DNA of 64,000 nt from Pelobates cultripes (Eukaryota; Chordata; Amphibia; Anura; Pelobatidae), in the NCBI GenBank assembly GCA_933207985.1, contig OW240915.1, positions 119,699,756-119,763,755 of the forward strand, in the 5' to 3' direction. Positions 20,925 through 31,404 of the stretch are shown one piece after another. Position 1 is the first letter of the stretch. The number at the start of each line of letters is the position of its first letter. Below the pieces are notes generated by a model. That model worked only from the letters and a program-made list of their open reading frames with translations, ran no database searches and had not been told where the DNA came from. The position numbers and the translations under genes are program-made.

Positions 20925-21290
20925 AGGGCAATATATTTCCCTCCAGGTAGACCGATTGTGTCTGGAATTAATGCTCCTCTATGCAATCATTCCCAATACA
21001 TCGACACTTTACTCCAAATCGGTAAAACTAAAGAGATGTTATCTAAACGACTCCATGTCACTATTAAGATATTTAAATAATTTTAAATGGCATCCAGATT
21101 TTATACTAGTGACATGTGATGTCACTTCTCTATACACTATAATCCCTCACCACATAGGCTGTCAAGGGTATATATTAAGGGTATTGATGAGATTAAAAAT
21201 GTCCCCACATTATCTTACTGTTCTGTCATATGTATCAACATTTTTAAATGCATTCCACTATGTTTATTCTATCAATATACAAGTATATAT
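20925..21290 (+). pseudogene. PLE reverse transcriptase fragment
   Basis: In three frames the plus strand gives GRPIVSGIN, then LLRYLNNFKWHPDF and LVTCDVTSLYTIIPHH, which are the PLE RT blocks around the first catalytic Asp. It is cut on the right by the 3' end of an L1-type LINE at about 21300. It has no endonuclease part. Confidence 0.75.
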
Positions 21291-21319
21291 GTTTGTGTGT
21301 ATGTTTATGTATATGTGTT

Positions 21320-23502
21320 CATGTTTTTTTTTATTTATTTATTTTTCAATATTTATTTTTTATTGTTTTTTTTTAGTAATACATACATTTAGTTACAAGC
21401 AGATAATTTATATCTGCATTAGTCTATCCACTAACATAATTTTAATCATCACAAATTCAACCACATAGAACAAACAATCAATTACAAAAACAGACAAAAA
21501 AACAAACAAAACATAAACAGGTAAATAAACCTAAATTCCCTGCGGGGGAGGGGAGTTCATGTTTGTATTTACATAAGAAGCTTACCACCTAAAATTGCTA
21601 GAGGGTTTCTTAGACTTATAGTTTATCAACCTTTTCTAACCAGTTTTTAAATACATCATATGATTGTCTATTAAGGCCCATTTCCATCTTGATTTGGTAT
21701 ATTATTTGAACTTTAACTTGATGCCAGCATGGAGCATGTAGTCCTCTTCCAGCTTCTTGCAATCAACATCTTGGCTGATGCCAAGATGTGTATCACAATA
21801 CTTGAAGCAGGACCAATTTTTTTTTTGAATATTTAATTGTAATAACAAAAGTCTAGAATCGAATTCCCAAAAAAGTGACATTTCAATCTTTGTGTGCATC
21901 ATTTTCCAAAAAAGATGGATAGGTTGGCAATCCTACCAAATGTGTAAGAAATCTCCTCTATGCGTAAAACATTTCCAACATGTATGTGAAGCATCAGGCA
22001 AAATCCTGGACAACCTACTAGGAACCAAATACCATCTATTTAGAAGTGTATCTCTAATAAAGTCAAACAATTAATATTTTTATTAACCAAATTCAATGAT
22101 TCTTTCCATTCTTCACAACTGATATTAATATTCAATTATTGCTGCCATTTATTTATAACAGGTAGAATAAATTAATTAGAATTTCCCTTATTCAAATCCA
22201 TACAACCTGCAACTAGTTTTCTCATTTTCATACTATCAATCAGTTTTCCTAGTTTAATGTATTAAACAGGACTAGCCATAATTAAATGGTCTTGCAGATA
22301 TCCTTTTATTTTGATATAATTAAAGATGTCTTCATTCTCTAAATTTTGGTCCACAATTAATGTAGTGAAATATTTAACCCTGTCATTGTCAATTAGATTA
22401 TCAATTTTAGTAAGGCCAGCCTTCATCTAATTTGAAAGATTTAAATCCGGGACAATATACATTAGTTGAGTTAAAGGAAGATTTAAAATAATTTTATTCT
22501 TGAGATGACAGATCCCTCTAAGTTTTTCCCATGTGGTTAGGAGATTATCAAAAACTGTACTTTTAGAAGATACCTTTGTCTTATATTTCTTTGCTTTTTT
22601 ATCCTTTGTTCGCCAAAATATTAAACCCAAGTCTTTATTGATATCATTAGATTTTGTCAAGTGCTTTTCAATTTTGTACCAGATTTCACTCTTAACATTA
22701 TCAAACTGAGTAAAGATACACTGTGCTAGCATGCCAGCTCTCCAGTAATCTTTTAGCTGGGGAATTACAAGGCCTCCTTCCTTAACTTTGAACGCTAACC
22801 ATTTAGCACTGATTTGAGAATGTTTACCTAATCATATAAATTTGTTAAAAATAGATTGAGCTAAATTCAACCAGCTATCGGGGCAAGGTACAGGGATCAT
22901 ATGGAATAAGTTGATCCATTTGGGTAGAATATAGGATTTTATAATATTTATTCTCCCCCACCATGATATTTCCCAAGTTTTCCATTATTTCCATTTTTTA
23001 CTACAATATTTTAGTAGAGACATAAAATTCACCTCCATTAACTCATAGGGATCTTTTGTAATTTGAATACCTATATGTATAAAGGAAGAGATCGAGCAAT
23101 TCAACCCAAAGTTATCATATAGTGCTTTTCTGGTCTCCACCAATATATTAACCATCAATGCAGCTAATTTGCTTATATTCAACTTATACCTCGATAGTAT
23201 TGAAAACTATTAATAATCATCATAAATTTGAACATAGAAAAAACTGGATCCGAAAAAGTTAGGACCACGCTGTCAGCATACATTGTAATCTTGACACTAT
23301 CTGTTAGAACTGGAAAGCCTTTAATTTGATTATCTGCTCTTATTGCAATAGCCAGTGGTTCAATTACCATTAAATAAAGTATTGGGGGGGAAGGACACCC
23401 CTGCCTGGTTCCATTTTTTAACCGGAAAAATTCTGAAGAGAAACCAGCACCCATTATTCTTGCTGTGGAGAACGTGTATAAGGCCATTATAAAATTAACT
23501 AT
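21320..23502 (-). pseudogene. L1/Tx1-type ORF2, 3' half and poly(A) end
   Basis: Minus strand. 23179-23487 has GTRQGCPSPPIL, EPLAIAIR and KITMYADSVVLTFSD, the L1 RT palm with YADD mutated to YADS. Then LNISKL and YLGIQIT-like blocks (22985-23182) and the C-terminal WYKIEKHL/LGLIFW region (22427-22732) follow. The element ends near 21320 with AATAAA-rich sequence and an A-rich tail. The missing upstream half is at 32641-33840. ORF2 supplies endonuclease and RT for LINE retrotransposition; this copy is riddled with stops. Confidence 0.82.
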
Positions 23503-24013
23503 TGTGATGAAGTGCCCTTCGCCACTTGTGGAGGGGACTGCTGGCTAGCCTCCTGCCTTCCGACTATGGCCCCTGTGCTGATAGCTGTATTTTACCCTGC
23601 AGAAAGGTTTATTTGTGTATTTCTGCCAGGGCGTTCGGGACTTTCAGTATGTGAGTAGTGCTACCCCAGATAGCTATGCCATGGAGCCTATTCGTGTAAC
23701 AAAAGACTATGGAAAAGACTTTGGCTCCATGGCGATTGAACTGTATGTATGTGATCTGAGCGCCATTCGGTAATAATGTGTGCCCAGATCTAAGCTATCT
23801 GGGGATATGTTGCATGTATATGTTTTATGTAGTAATTGTAACTTTGTGTAATTTTATGTCTTTTTGTAACCATGTGGTTAATGGAGACTTCCCAATTATC
23901 TCCAGGATACAGAGGAGGGATTGTGATGTCACTGTGGGAGTGTTTTGTTTCTATTGTCTGTGATTGGCTAATATCCAATATGTGTCCCATTGTTCCATCA
24001 GGTCCCCTAGGGG
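23503..24013 (+). repeat. LTR fragment, 5' part
   Basis: It begins TGTGATGAAGTGCCC directly against L1 ORF2 sequence and resembles the LTR at 43704-44776 (shared ATGCCATGGAGCC, AAGACTTTGGCTCCATGG and GCTATCTGGGGATATG). It is cut at 24013/24014 by the PLE-C terminal repeat. Confidence 0.72.
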
Positions 24014-24714
24014 AGTATATATGGAATCTCTCACACACTCGTAAATTTGTGACTGTGATTCTAAAATCCACAAATTTCAACTTGAAGTGATTATAGTGAA
24101 ATGAACAAATAAAGAATAACTTCCCTTAGCAGTATAGGATATGCCCGAAGATTTCCTCATATCTTCAATTCAGTAAGTATATGGTATATAAGCTATGGGA
24201 ATAAGAAATACATGGCATAGTGCAATATTGTCTGTGGTAAAATAGGTATATAAGTAAGTGCCAAATGTATATAAGTAAGTGCCAAATGTTCACTCACACT
24301 TTAACATCCCAAGAAATGCCTTAAAAAGTGTGCTTGGTGTGTCTTCTTGCTTCAATATTTGATGAATATAGATATCAAAGTAAATAATAGCAGATATATC
24401 AGTCCAACGCGTTTCTTCCCTGTTAGGGACTTCCTCAGGGACAATCTTTAACAACATTGTTGAAAAAAATGCATACAATCCTAGTTACAAACATCCCTTA
24501 ATATATACCACCCCCAATTAGTCCCAATAGGTGTTCCACAGATGATTCCATTTTTCTTCAGCTGTCTGCAGCTCAAATTTGATTACTTCCGGGTTCTGTG
24601 CATCCCATGCGGTCACGTGACCGACGTGATGACGTCATGCGTTCCAACTATGCGTTCCACCTTCGTTTCAGCTGTCCATCATAATGGCAAGTTGGAATGT
24701 TGAGAAAAAGTCCC
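24014..24714 (-). repeat. PLE-C downstream terminal repeat (pLTR)
   Basis: It runs from AGTATATATGGAATCTC to GAGAAAAAGTCCC and matches 28721-29437 closely. The main differences are small indels (about 24070-24090 and 24185). A hammerhead-like motif is at 24402-24442. Confidence 0.93.
24402..24442 (-). ncRNA. Hammerhead-like motif, PLE-C downstream pLTR
   Basis: On minus: stem I GTCC/GGAC, core CTGAGGA (fits CUGANGA), stem II TCCCT/AGGGA, GAA, palindrome ACGCGT, then T. All invariant core bases are present, with a loose base of stem II. Confidence 0.7.
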
Positions 24715-25302
24715 AGAAACACTGTTTCTAAATGGGAGTTTGGGTGGGGAGTGTACAAAGGGGAGTGACAAGGTAGTTAAAGAGACATTGCTGGTCTACA
24801 GATCTTATGAATAAACTTTATTTATAAAAACAAAAACGAACACACCAATAATCTATATTTACATTTGTATGTCTGTGTGCATAGATGCCTGATTCCATAC
24901 TTTATGAGGCAACATGCACACAGCATAATATAATCTGAGTAAGCCAAGATAAAAATGATTACCATAAAAGTATCAAATATAATGTTACCATTGTGGAGAT
25001 AAAAAAAACTATAAAAAAGCCATGAAGCATGTATAAGAGAATATATATGATAGAACTGGTAGTTTTCCTACCTTCCAAAAAACATGAAATTAAAATCAGA
25101 CTAAGGCACATCTTATGCCTCTAAAAAAAAACAATATTCAGAAAAAAGGGGGTGCAAGATATAACTATGTATTCGAGAAAGCATTCCCCTAGTGTTTCTA
25201 TATTTGGAAAAAAGAGAGCGGAACTATTCCTCGGCTTATTCATGTATATAACGATATACACAATCTCTAGCAGACAGGGAGAGAGAGAAGAAGAGGAAAC
25301 CA
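24715..25302 (-). other. PLE-C 3' UTR
   Basis: AT-rich sequence between the GIY-YIG stop and the downstream terminal repeat, with no other ORF of interest. Confidence 0.6.
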
Positions 25303-25626
25303 TTAATCTAAGAAACACCACAAGTCTATGTCTACATTTAATCCTCCTGGTTGGAGGGTTTTCAGTGTGTTAATCCAATACGTTTCTCGCTGTGCTAATT
25401 TTTTTATGAGATTGCCACCCCTCCAGTGATTATTAATTTTTTCTAAACCTATAAATTGAAAATGTTTCCAATTAAAATTTGGACATGAGTTGCTATGCGT
25501 GGGAACTGAGTGTTTATTATATTTTTTTCTAATGTTATTTTTATGTTCCAAAATCCGTTCTTTTAATTTCCTGCATGTATGTCCCACGTATTGCTTCCCA
25601 CAGGGGCAATATAGCAAATATACCAC
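25303..25626 (-). CDS. PLE-C GIY-YIG endonuclease domain
   Basis: A 107-codon open stretch: MVYLLYCPCGKQYVGHT (GIY-YIG entry, with Tyr and Gly), KERILEHKNNI (basic residue and His), FIGLEKINNHWRGGN, ETYWIN with the conserved acidic residue, and the terminal GLNVDIDLW. The domain is complete at its C-terminus and ends in a natural stop. Upstream it is joined to the linker in a different frame, so the full protein is broken between 25626 and 25687. It provides the target-nicking activity in PLEs of this class. Confidence 0.87.
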   Translation of the reverse strand: MVYLLYCPCGKQYVGHTCRKLKERILEHKNNIRKKYNKHSVPTHSNSCPNFNWKHFQFIGLEKINNHWRGGNLIKKLAQRETYWINTLKTLQPGGLNVDIDLWCFLD

Positions 25627-25686
25627 ATTGTTACTGTCACAGTTTATATTAGTTTTGATATTAAATTCTCTATTTGTGACCGAACT

Positions 25687-26163
25687 TTAAAAATTTGATG
25701 TTTTCAAAAACCTTTGTGTTAGACAAGCTTTACAGTGATTACACGAGCTGAAACCCTTAATTTCACCTTTATTGTTTTCATATTTATTTTTTAAGGCATA
25801 GCTGGGAGCCAATAAGCTTTTTAAATTTTTTGCCCTCCTAAAAATCATCTGTGGTTGTTTGGTTAATATCTCTCCTAAAATTGGATCTTTAAGTAAGATA
25901 CCCCAGTGTTTTTTCAAAATATTTTTCAGTTTTTGGTGTTGAGTATTATACTGGGTGATAAATGCATATTTAAAGTTCTCCCCCTTATCTTTAACTCTTT
26001 TCTTCTTTTTAATTAAATCCTTTCTATCTAATCTTCCTGCCTCTTTAACTTCTTTGTCCAATATACATTTTTCATAGTTTTTTGACATGAGTTTATTGCA
26101 TAAATGTTTGGCTTGTTCCTGATAATCGTAGTTATTTGTACAATTCCTTTTAATTCGGATCAA
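25687..26163 (-). pseudogene. PLE-C RT thumb/linker and Cys motif
   Basis: IRIKRNCT begins the block that follows the RT palm in PLEs. Next come HWGILLKDPILGEIL, QMIFRRAKNLKSLLAPS and a Cys/His cluster (SSCNHCKACLTQ), which equals the CGRCKACK motif of PLE-E. Known PLE proteins carry a Cys-rich motif just before GIY-YIG. The frame is open for 158 codons and is separated from the RT core by stops between 26163 and 26368. Confidence 0.82.
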
Positions 26164-26367
26164 TTGGCTCCTAGGTATAGAATTTAGCCAATTTTCATGA
26201 TGGCAACTCTTCTTGTGTATAAAGCTGTTTCCCTCTGTCTCCTTAAAATGACACTTTGATTGAACTTTATTATTTGTAACATAAAATGTAATATCCAGGA
26301 AGTTTATACTTCTAGTATCACATGTATGAGTGAACTTTAAATTATAATTGTTGATATTAATATAATT

Positions 26368-27304
26368 TTAGAATCTTTCCAGTTCGCTTTGGGTTCCTTT
26401 CCAAATTAAAATAACGTCATCTATAAAAGGTTTCCAAAGGACCAGGTTTGCAACCCAGCTATGCCCCCTCCACACAGAGTTGGCTTCCCAATCTCGCATG
26501 TATATGTTGGCATAGCTGGGGGCAAACCTGGTCCCTATGGCTGTGCCGTTTTTTTGGAGATAAAAGACATCGTTAAAGGAAAAATAGTTGTGATATAAGA
26601 TAAAATGAATGCCATCCAATACAAGGTTTCTCAAATCATTTGATGTATTAATGTCCTCCTTCATAATTTTCTCTACCGCTAGAATGCCCAATTCATGTTT
26701 GATAATTGTGTACAACGATGTCACATCAATCGTTACCCATATGTAATCTTTTTCCCAATTTCTGTTTACCATTAACTCCAATATGTGAGAGGAGTCTCTT
26801 ATATATGAGGGTGCTTGTTGGGCAAAAGTTTGTAGATGGTGGTCTATAAATTCGGAAAGGCGTGATGTAACTGAATCTATCCCACTTATAATGGGTCTTC
26901 CCGGGGGCTCTACAGGGTTCTTGTGTAACTTAGGTAAAAAATAAAAAATGGGGATAACAGGATATTCAACATAGAGATATTCAGTATTATCTTTAGATAT
27001 CATATTTTTCTCACAGGCATGATTTAAAAGTTTTTTTAGATCTTGATTGAACTGAATTGTGGGATCATATTTTAATTTTAAATATGTTTTATTATCCCCT
27101 AGAATTCTGTCTGCCTCTTTGAGGTAATAGTCCTTGTTCATTAGGAAAATTGCCCCCCCCCTTGTCTGCTTCTTTGATAATGACGTTCTCCATACTTTGG
27201 AATTTTTTGATACTGGCATTTTCCTCTTTAGTAAGATTAAATTTATTCTTGTTTTTATTAACTGTTTGTTGTAAATCTAATTGTTCTAGATCACTACAGA
27301 CCAT
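26368..27304 (-). pseudogene. PLE-C reverse transcriptase core
   Basis: The main open stretch (26368-27219) has [62 protein letters not shown] and IDDVILIW (catalytic IDD). The preceding frame (to 27304) has VIIKEADKGGG, broken by a run of C residues at about 27155 that shifts the frame. The order and spacing match PLE-A and PLE-B. It is inactivated by the frameshift and a stop after the IDD block. Confidence 0.88.
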
Positions 27305-27437
27305 ACTACTGAATGTTTCTAGATGATGGCCCTTCTGACCAGTAGGATAAAAATGTGATCTCTTTTTAAATTTTTTCTCATCTAATTGTAAATTCTGGGA
27401 TACATTTTCTTTACCTGGATGTTTTAAAAATAATCTT

Positions 27438-27686
27438 TCAAATAAATTTTTGCAGGTCTATATAGGTATCAAAATAATTCATACCTTGATTAGGTGCGAA
27501 TTTGAGACCTTTTTTAAGAGCTTTTAAGTCATCTGTAGTTAACTCTATATCTGTTAGATTATAGATGCCTGACTTTATTTCTAATTCCTTTTTGGATGTT
27601 CCTCTCTCCAAGAGTTTTCCTCCGCTCTCTTCCTTTTGGGTGGTGTTTCTATGGAATTCTCTAGTACGGAGAATCTGTTTTCCCAT
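27438..27686 (-). CDS. PLE-C RT-ORF N-terminal region
   Basis: 82 codons: a basic start, then SGIYNLTDIELT and LKKGLKFAPNQG with YIDLQKFI, the module seen before the ADKGG region in PLE-A and PLE-B. It overlaps the upstream basic ORF by 106 bp and lies in its -1 frame, the same relation as in PLE-A. Either internal initiation at ATG 27686 or -1 frameshifting could express it. I see no canonical slippery heptamer in the PLE-A overlap. Confidence 0.65.
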   Translation of the reverse strand: MGKQILRTREFHRNTTQKEESGGKLLERGTSKKELEIKSGIYNLTDIELTTDDLKALKKGLKFAPNQGMNYFDTYIDLQKFI

Positions 27687-28671
27687 TGATTGTTGTGGGG
27701 TTTGAAGAACTGGGTTATTCGCCTTTCTTTTTGGTCTAGCTCCCTCCCTAAAAAACGTTCCTCCCTCTCATTTTCTCGGCCAGAACTAACTGTTTCTGCA
27801 TAGGTTCTCTGATACGTAGAGGTGCTAGATCTCTGGGTAGGAATACTAGGTCTCTGGGTGAAGGAATTCCCTGAAGCTTGTCTTGTTCTATCTTTAGTGT
27901 AGTGGGAAGGTGGGGACTGTTTTTCTTCTCCTCTATTGCTACTACGCTTTGGTGATATGTATCGTTCCCTTCTATTTGGGATTTTTGTCCCTTTGTTAAC
28001 CCAAGTGTCTGATGATTTGGTATAGGAATATTTTCTTCCTCTGAAGTTGTCCCCATATTTATTGTGATTATTTCCCCGGGGCAAATTTCGTCCAAAATCT
28101 CTATTATCACCAAATTTTCTATAATTGGATCTATTTTTTATTTTATTGATAGTAGAAAATTTATTTTTAAGTTTATCATCTCTATCTCTCAATTTCGTTT
28201 TATTTTTAACATTAGCTATTTGTTCCTCTAAATTCTTTATGTTTTCATTAATAGCTTGCTCTCTCTCTTTAAATTCTAAATTATCTCTAATTACATCTTA
28301 TTGATTTTCCATGCATTTAATTTAATCTTCCAAAGATTGTCTATTTGTTTTTTCGAATTCTATGATTAATCTCATGAGATCACGGGAACAATTCTTGAAT
28401 CCCATTTTCTCATTAATTCATCGTTTTCTATCCCACAGGCAGGAGTTTTCTCTACTCTTAAGCCTCTGGGAATTAACCCATCCTCCAGGTACCCTTCTAG
28501 GTAGGAGATTTCCCACCATTTCCTTGTCTCTTTTTTCATAAGTCTTTCTAATTTAGTAAAATAAACATTCTCTCCACCCCTTAAGGGGATAACCTCAGTT
28601 TCATGATGAAACATAGTTTCAAATCTGGCCTTTCTCCCTTTTTGGATGTGAGAGAGAAAGTTAGTAGCCAT
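27581..28671 (-). pseudogene. PLE-C upstream ORF (ORF1-like), broken
   Basis: It starts at ATG 28671. The N-terminal block (28372-28671) has RKWWEISYLEGYLEDG and IPRGLRVEKTPA, followed in a shifted frame by coiled-coil-like sequence (LEFKEREQAI, NLEEQIANV) with two stops. Then comes a 203-codon Arg/Asn/Ser-rich stretch (27581-28192) ending with NRFSVLENSIET and KRKR. The PLE-A ORF shares the coiled coil, the basic low-complexity part and the end motif. It looks like a structural or nucleic-acid-binding partner of the RT; no known domain is assigned. Confidence 0.6.
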
Positions 28672-28720
28672 ATTAAATGAGTGATGTGAAAAGAAAAATG
28701 AGGAAAAAACAATATAAAGA

Positions 28721-29437
28721 AGTATATATGGAATCTCTTACACACTCGTAAATTTGTGACTGTGATTCTAAAATCCACATACAGTGATACAAAAAATTCA
28801 ACTTGAAGTGATTATAGTGAAATGAACAAATAAAGAATAACTTCCCTTAGCAGTATAGGATATGCCCGAAGATTTCCTCCTATCTTCAATTCAGTAAGTA
28901 TATGGTATAGGGCTATTCCAAGCTATGGGAATAAGAAATACATGGCATAGTGCAATATTGTCTGTGGTAAAATAGGTATATAAGTAAGTGCCAAATGTAT
29001 ATAAGTAAGTGCCAAATATTCACTCACACTTTAACATCCCAAGAAATGCCTTAAAAAGTGTGCTCGGTGTGTCTTCTTGCTTCAATATTTGATGAATATA
29101 GATATCAAAGTAAATAATAGATATATCAGTCCAACGCGTTTCTTCCCTGTTAGGGACTTCCTCAGGGACAATCTTTAACAACAGTGTTTAATACAAATGC
29201 ATACAATCCTAGTTACAAACATCCCCTAATATATACCACCCCCAATTAGTCCCAATAGGTGTTCCACAGATGATTCAGTTTTTCTTCAGCTGTCTGCAGC
29301 TCAAATTTGATTACTTCCGGGTTTCGTGCATGCGGTCACGTGACCGACGTGATGACGTCATGCGTTCCAACTATGCGTTCCACCTTCGTTTCAGCTGTCC
29401 ATCATAATGGCAAGTCGGAATGTTGAGAAAAAGTCCC
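28721..29437 (-). repeat. PLE-C upstream terminal repeat (pLTR)
   Basis: Direct copy of 24014-24714, about 50 bp upstream of ATG 28671 of the upstream ORF, so it probably also supplies the promoter. It carries a hammerhead-like motif at 29129-29169. Confidence 0.93.
29129..29169 (-). ncRNA. Hammerhead-like motif, PLE-C upstream pLTR
   Basis: Same bases as 24402-24442: stem I GTCC/GGAC, core CTGAGGA, stem II TCCCT/AGGGA, GAA, ACGCGT, T. Two identical motifs in direct pLTRs would, if active, release a unit-length RNA. Confidence 0.7.
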
Positions 29438-29783
29438 TCACCAGGACGCTGGTTGCTGTACCATCACCTCCTCCCGGAACTCAGGCCGCCGCTGGGGAGA
29501 GAGACCGGTTGTCTCCTCTCCCTGTGAGATGCACTGCCGCTGGGGATCTGGACCGGGTACCCAGCATCCCTGTAGGGCCGGTGGAGAGACCTTGGTCCCA
29601 TCTCCACCTGCCATCTGTGGGTCTTCCCAGGACTGTTCTATAAGGTTGCTGGTTGGACAGAAGAGGGTACGGTGTCCAAGTAATCCTCTGGGCAGAGGGA
29701 CGGTGGTTGGGCTATGTTGAATAGTTGATAGTAATCCTGTTCTAGCTCCCATTCGATTGTGATCAGGCGGGTGATATCTGGTT

Positions 29784-30356
29784 CTAGTCCAGTAGCATCA
29801 GGGAGCTCCAGTGTATCCAATCGCCTCGCCTGATGTCCCAATACCGGGACTCCTCGGTGCTGCCAAAGTCACTGTCCTCCTCCAATGCCTCCCATAACGG
29901 ACCTGGGCAATCGTAGTCACTGTCCTCTGGCCTCTCACTCTCAGCCACCCAGGGGCACCTCTGGACTGAGTACCACTGTAGTGCCCGGTAAGCCTCATCT
30001 AGCCACAGTTCTTTTCTGATTAACCTCTGCAGTTCCAGCACCCACTCTCTCGGGTGCAGATACCCTAGGAAGGGCATCCTCAGCGCTGCTTGTTTCTGAC
30101 TGCTCTGTGCTTTGCTTGGGAGGTTTTCTCCCCATGGACCTCGTGTCCACTCCAAGGCCTCGTGCCAGAGATCTCGCCGTATCCCATCTCTCCAGGCCAG
30201 CTCCTCCTCAGCTGAAATAGGGCCACACTCCTGGGCCAAGGCAATTTGTAGTCTCCATAGGAACTCCTCCTCGTAGGGTGACGCTACCTGGGAGGCTAGC
30301 TTGCTCCATCCCTTTGAGCTCCCCCGAAGCCAGGGGCACTGCACGAGTGCTAGCAT
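29784..30356 (-). CDS. LTR-retroelement gag/leader-like ORF
   Basis: A 190-codon ORF lying just downstream (minus) of an LTR end at about 30430, where gag begins in LTR elements. It is rich in Trp, Leu and Glu (EEFLWRLQIALAQE, EEELAWRDGIRRDLWHEALE, REWVLELQRLI), with an acidic tail (PEDSDYDCPG). I recognise no capsid motif with certainty; the call rests mainly on position. It is cut downstream by the PLE-C end at 29437. Confidence 0.5.
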   Translation of the reverse strand: MLALVQCPWLRGSSKGWSKLASQVASPYEEEFLWRLQIALAQECGPISAEEELAWRDGIRRDLWHEALEWTRGPWGENLPSKAQSSQKQAALRMPFLGYLHPREWVLELQRLIRKELWLDEAYRALQWYSVQRCPWVAESERPEDSDYDCPGPLWEALEEDSDFGSTEESRYWDIRRGDWIHWSSLMLLD

Positions 30357-30429
30357 TGCCCTCGGTTATAAATCCATAACTCCACACATTACCGGTGTCT
30401 CTGAGTTGCTGGTCCCCGCAATAGAATGT

Positions 30430-30874
30430 TACAGAACGCTGGCACTCCGACTGAGTACCTCCACCAATCGATGCGCCTTGTGCTCGCTGAGGACTCCAAG
30501 CACTCCAACCGACACCATCAGCACTGCAGACCCCACTTCCAGCGATGCAGCTGCGCCGGGGTCTCGTCGTCTCCAACCACCATGGACCCACGGCCAGGGT
30601 CCAGCTTCCAGTGGGGAACCTCTCTTTCCCCAGACAATAGAAACAGGAACAAGCTCTTAACAGAGCTTAGTGATCATACCCTGGGGAGTATAGTGATTAT
30701 AGCAATCCCCAGAGTGTAGTTCTCCAATTCCCCAAACATGAGCCAAGGCTTCAAGAAAGGTACAAGATGATCTGCTTTTAATGACCACACACTGGCTTTT
30801 ATGCAAGTCCCCATGCAAGGGGACATCCCACAGGGTGGGACACAGTACAACCAATCATTCACAGGAAAACCCTA
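30430..30874 (-). repeat. LTR fragment, 3' part, minus orientation
   Basis: Reverse complement of about 32198-32640: same promoter-proximal text (GGGATGTCCCCTTGCATGGG), R/U5 region and end. The match begins abruptly at 30874. With 31405-32640 it forms an inverted pair. Confidence 0.8.
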
Positions 30875-31404
30875 ACCACACTGGCCCAGATGGGACCGCG
30901 GTCTCTGTGCCAGTCCTACGGAGATGCTGAACGGGTGGTCCAGATCCCCAAACTTCCCCGCAGGAATGCCAGGAGGAGGTAAGTAAGCCTCCCCCTCCCC
31001 AGCTACATCCCGACCCTGTCCTGAGGGCAGTGGATGAGCCTGCGATACCCACTGACCTCCTCCCAGCAGAAGAGCTGGCACATGAGCAGAGCGCTGCTGG
31101 CCTCTGCCCTACCCTTGTTCAGAGCCTGAGACCCTGCAGGCTATCACAGTGGAAGAGCTGGCATCAGGGCAGAGCACCGCTGGCCTCTGCCCCCCAAGTA
31201 GCCCCAGCTGTTTGCTTAGCTGCACCAGAGAGACCGAGGATGCTGAACTGTCCCGCTACAACCTGGGACCTACAGGCCAGTACTGTTTATTGTGGGGGGG
31301 GCTACTCTGCTGATTTTTCTTTGTGGGTGGGCTACCTGACTAACCTAGGTACTGACCGACAGAAGGTCAGGTACCTGTTTAGTCTTCCCCCCAAAGGGAA
31401 GATG
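30875..31404 (+). other. LTR-element internal 3' segment with polypurine tract
   Basis: It directly precedes the 3' LTR at 31405 and ends in AAAGGGAAGATG, a likely polypurine tract used to prime plus-strand DNA. An open frame from 31030 includes two similar short blocks (EELAHEQSAAGL, KSWHQGRAPLAS), which suggests an internal duplication. No pol domain is visible. Confidence 0.5.

Larger units (their letters stand above)
24014..29437 (-). mobile_element. PLE-C: near-complete Penelope-like element with direct terminal repeats
   Basis: Two direct repeats (24014-24714 and 28721-29437) flank a minus-strand body with an upstream ORF (27581-28671, broken), RT ORF start (27438-27686), RT (26368-27304), linker (25687-26163) and GIY-YIG (25303-25626). 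Each repeat carries a hammerhead-like motif in the same orientation. This is the pLTR architecture described for PLEs. It lies between an LTR fragment and a gag-like fragment. Frameshifts and stops indicate an inactive copy. Confidence 0.9.
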
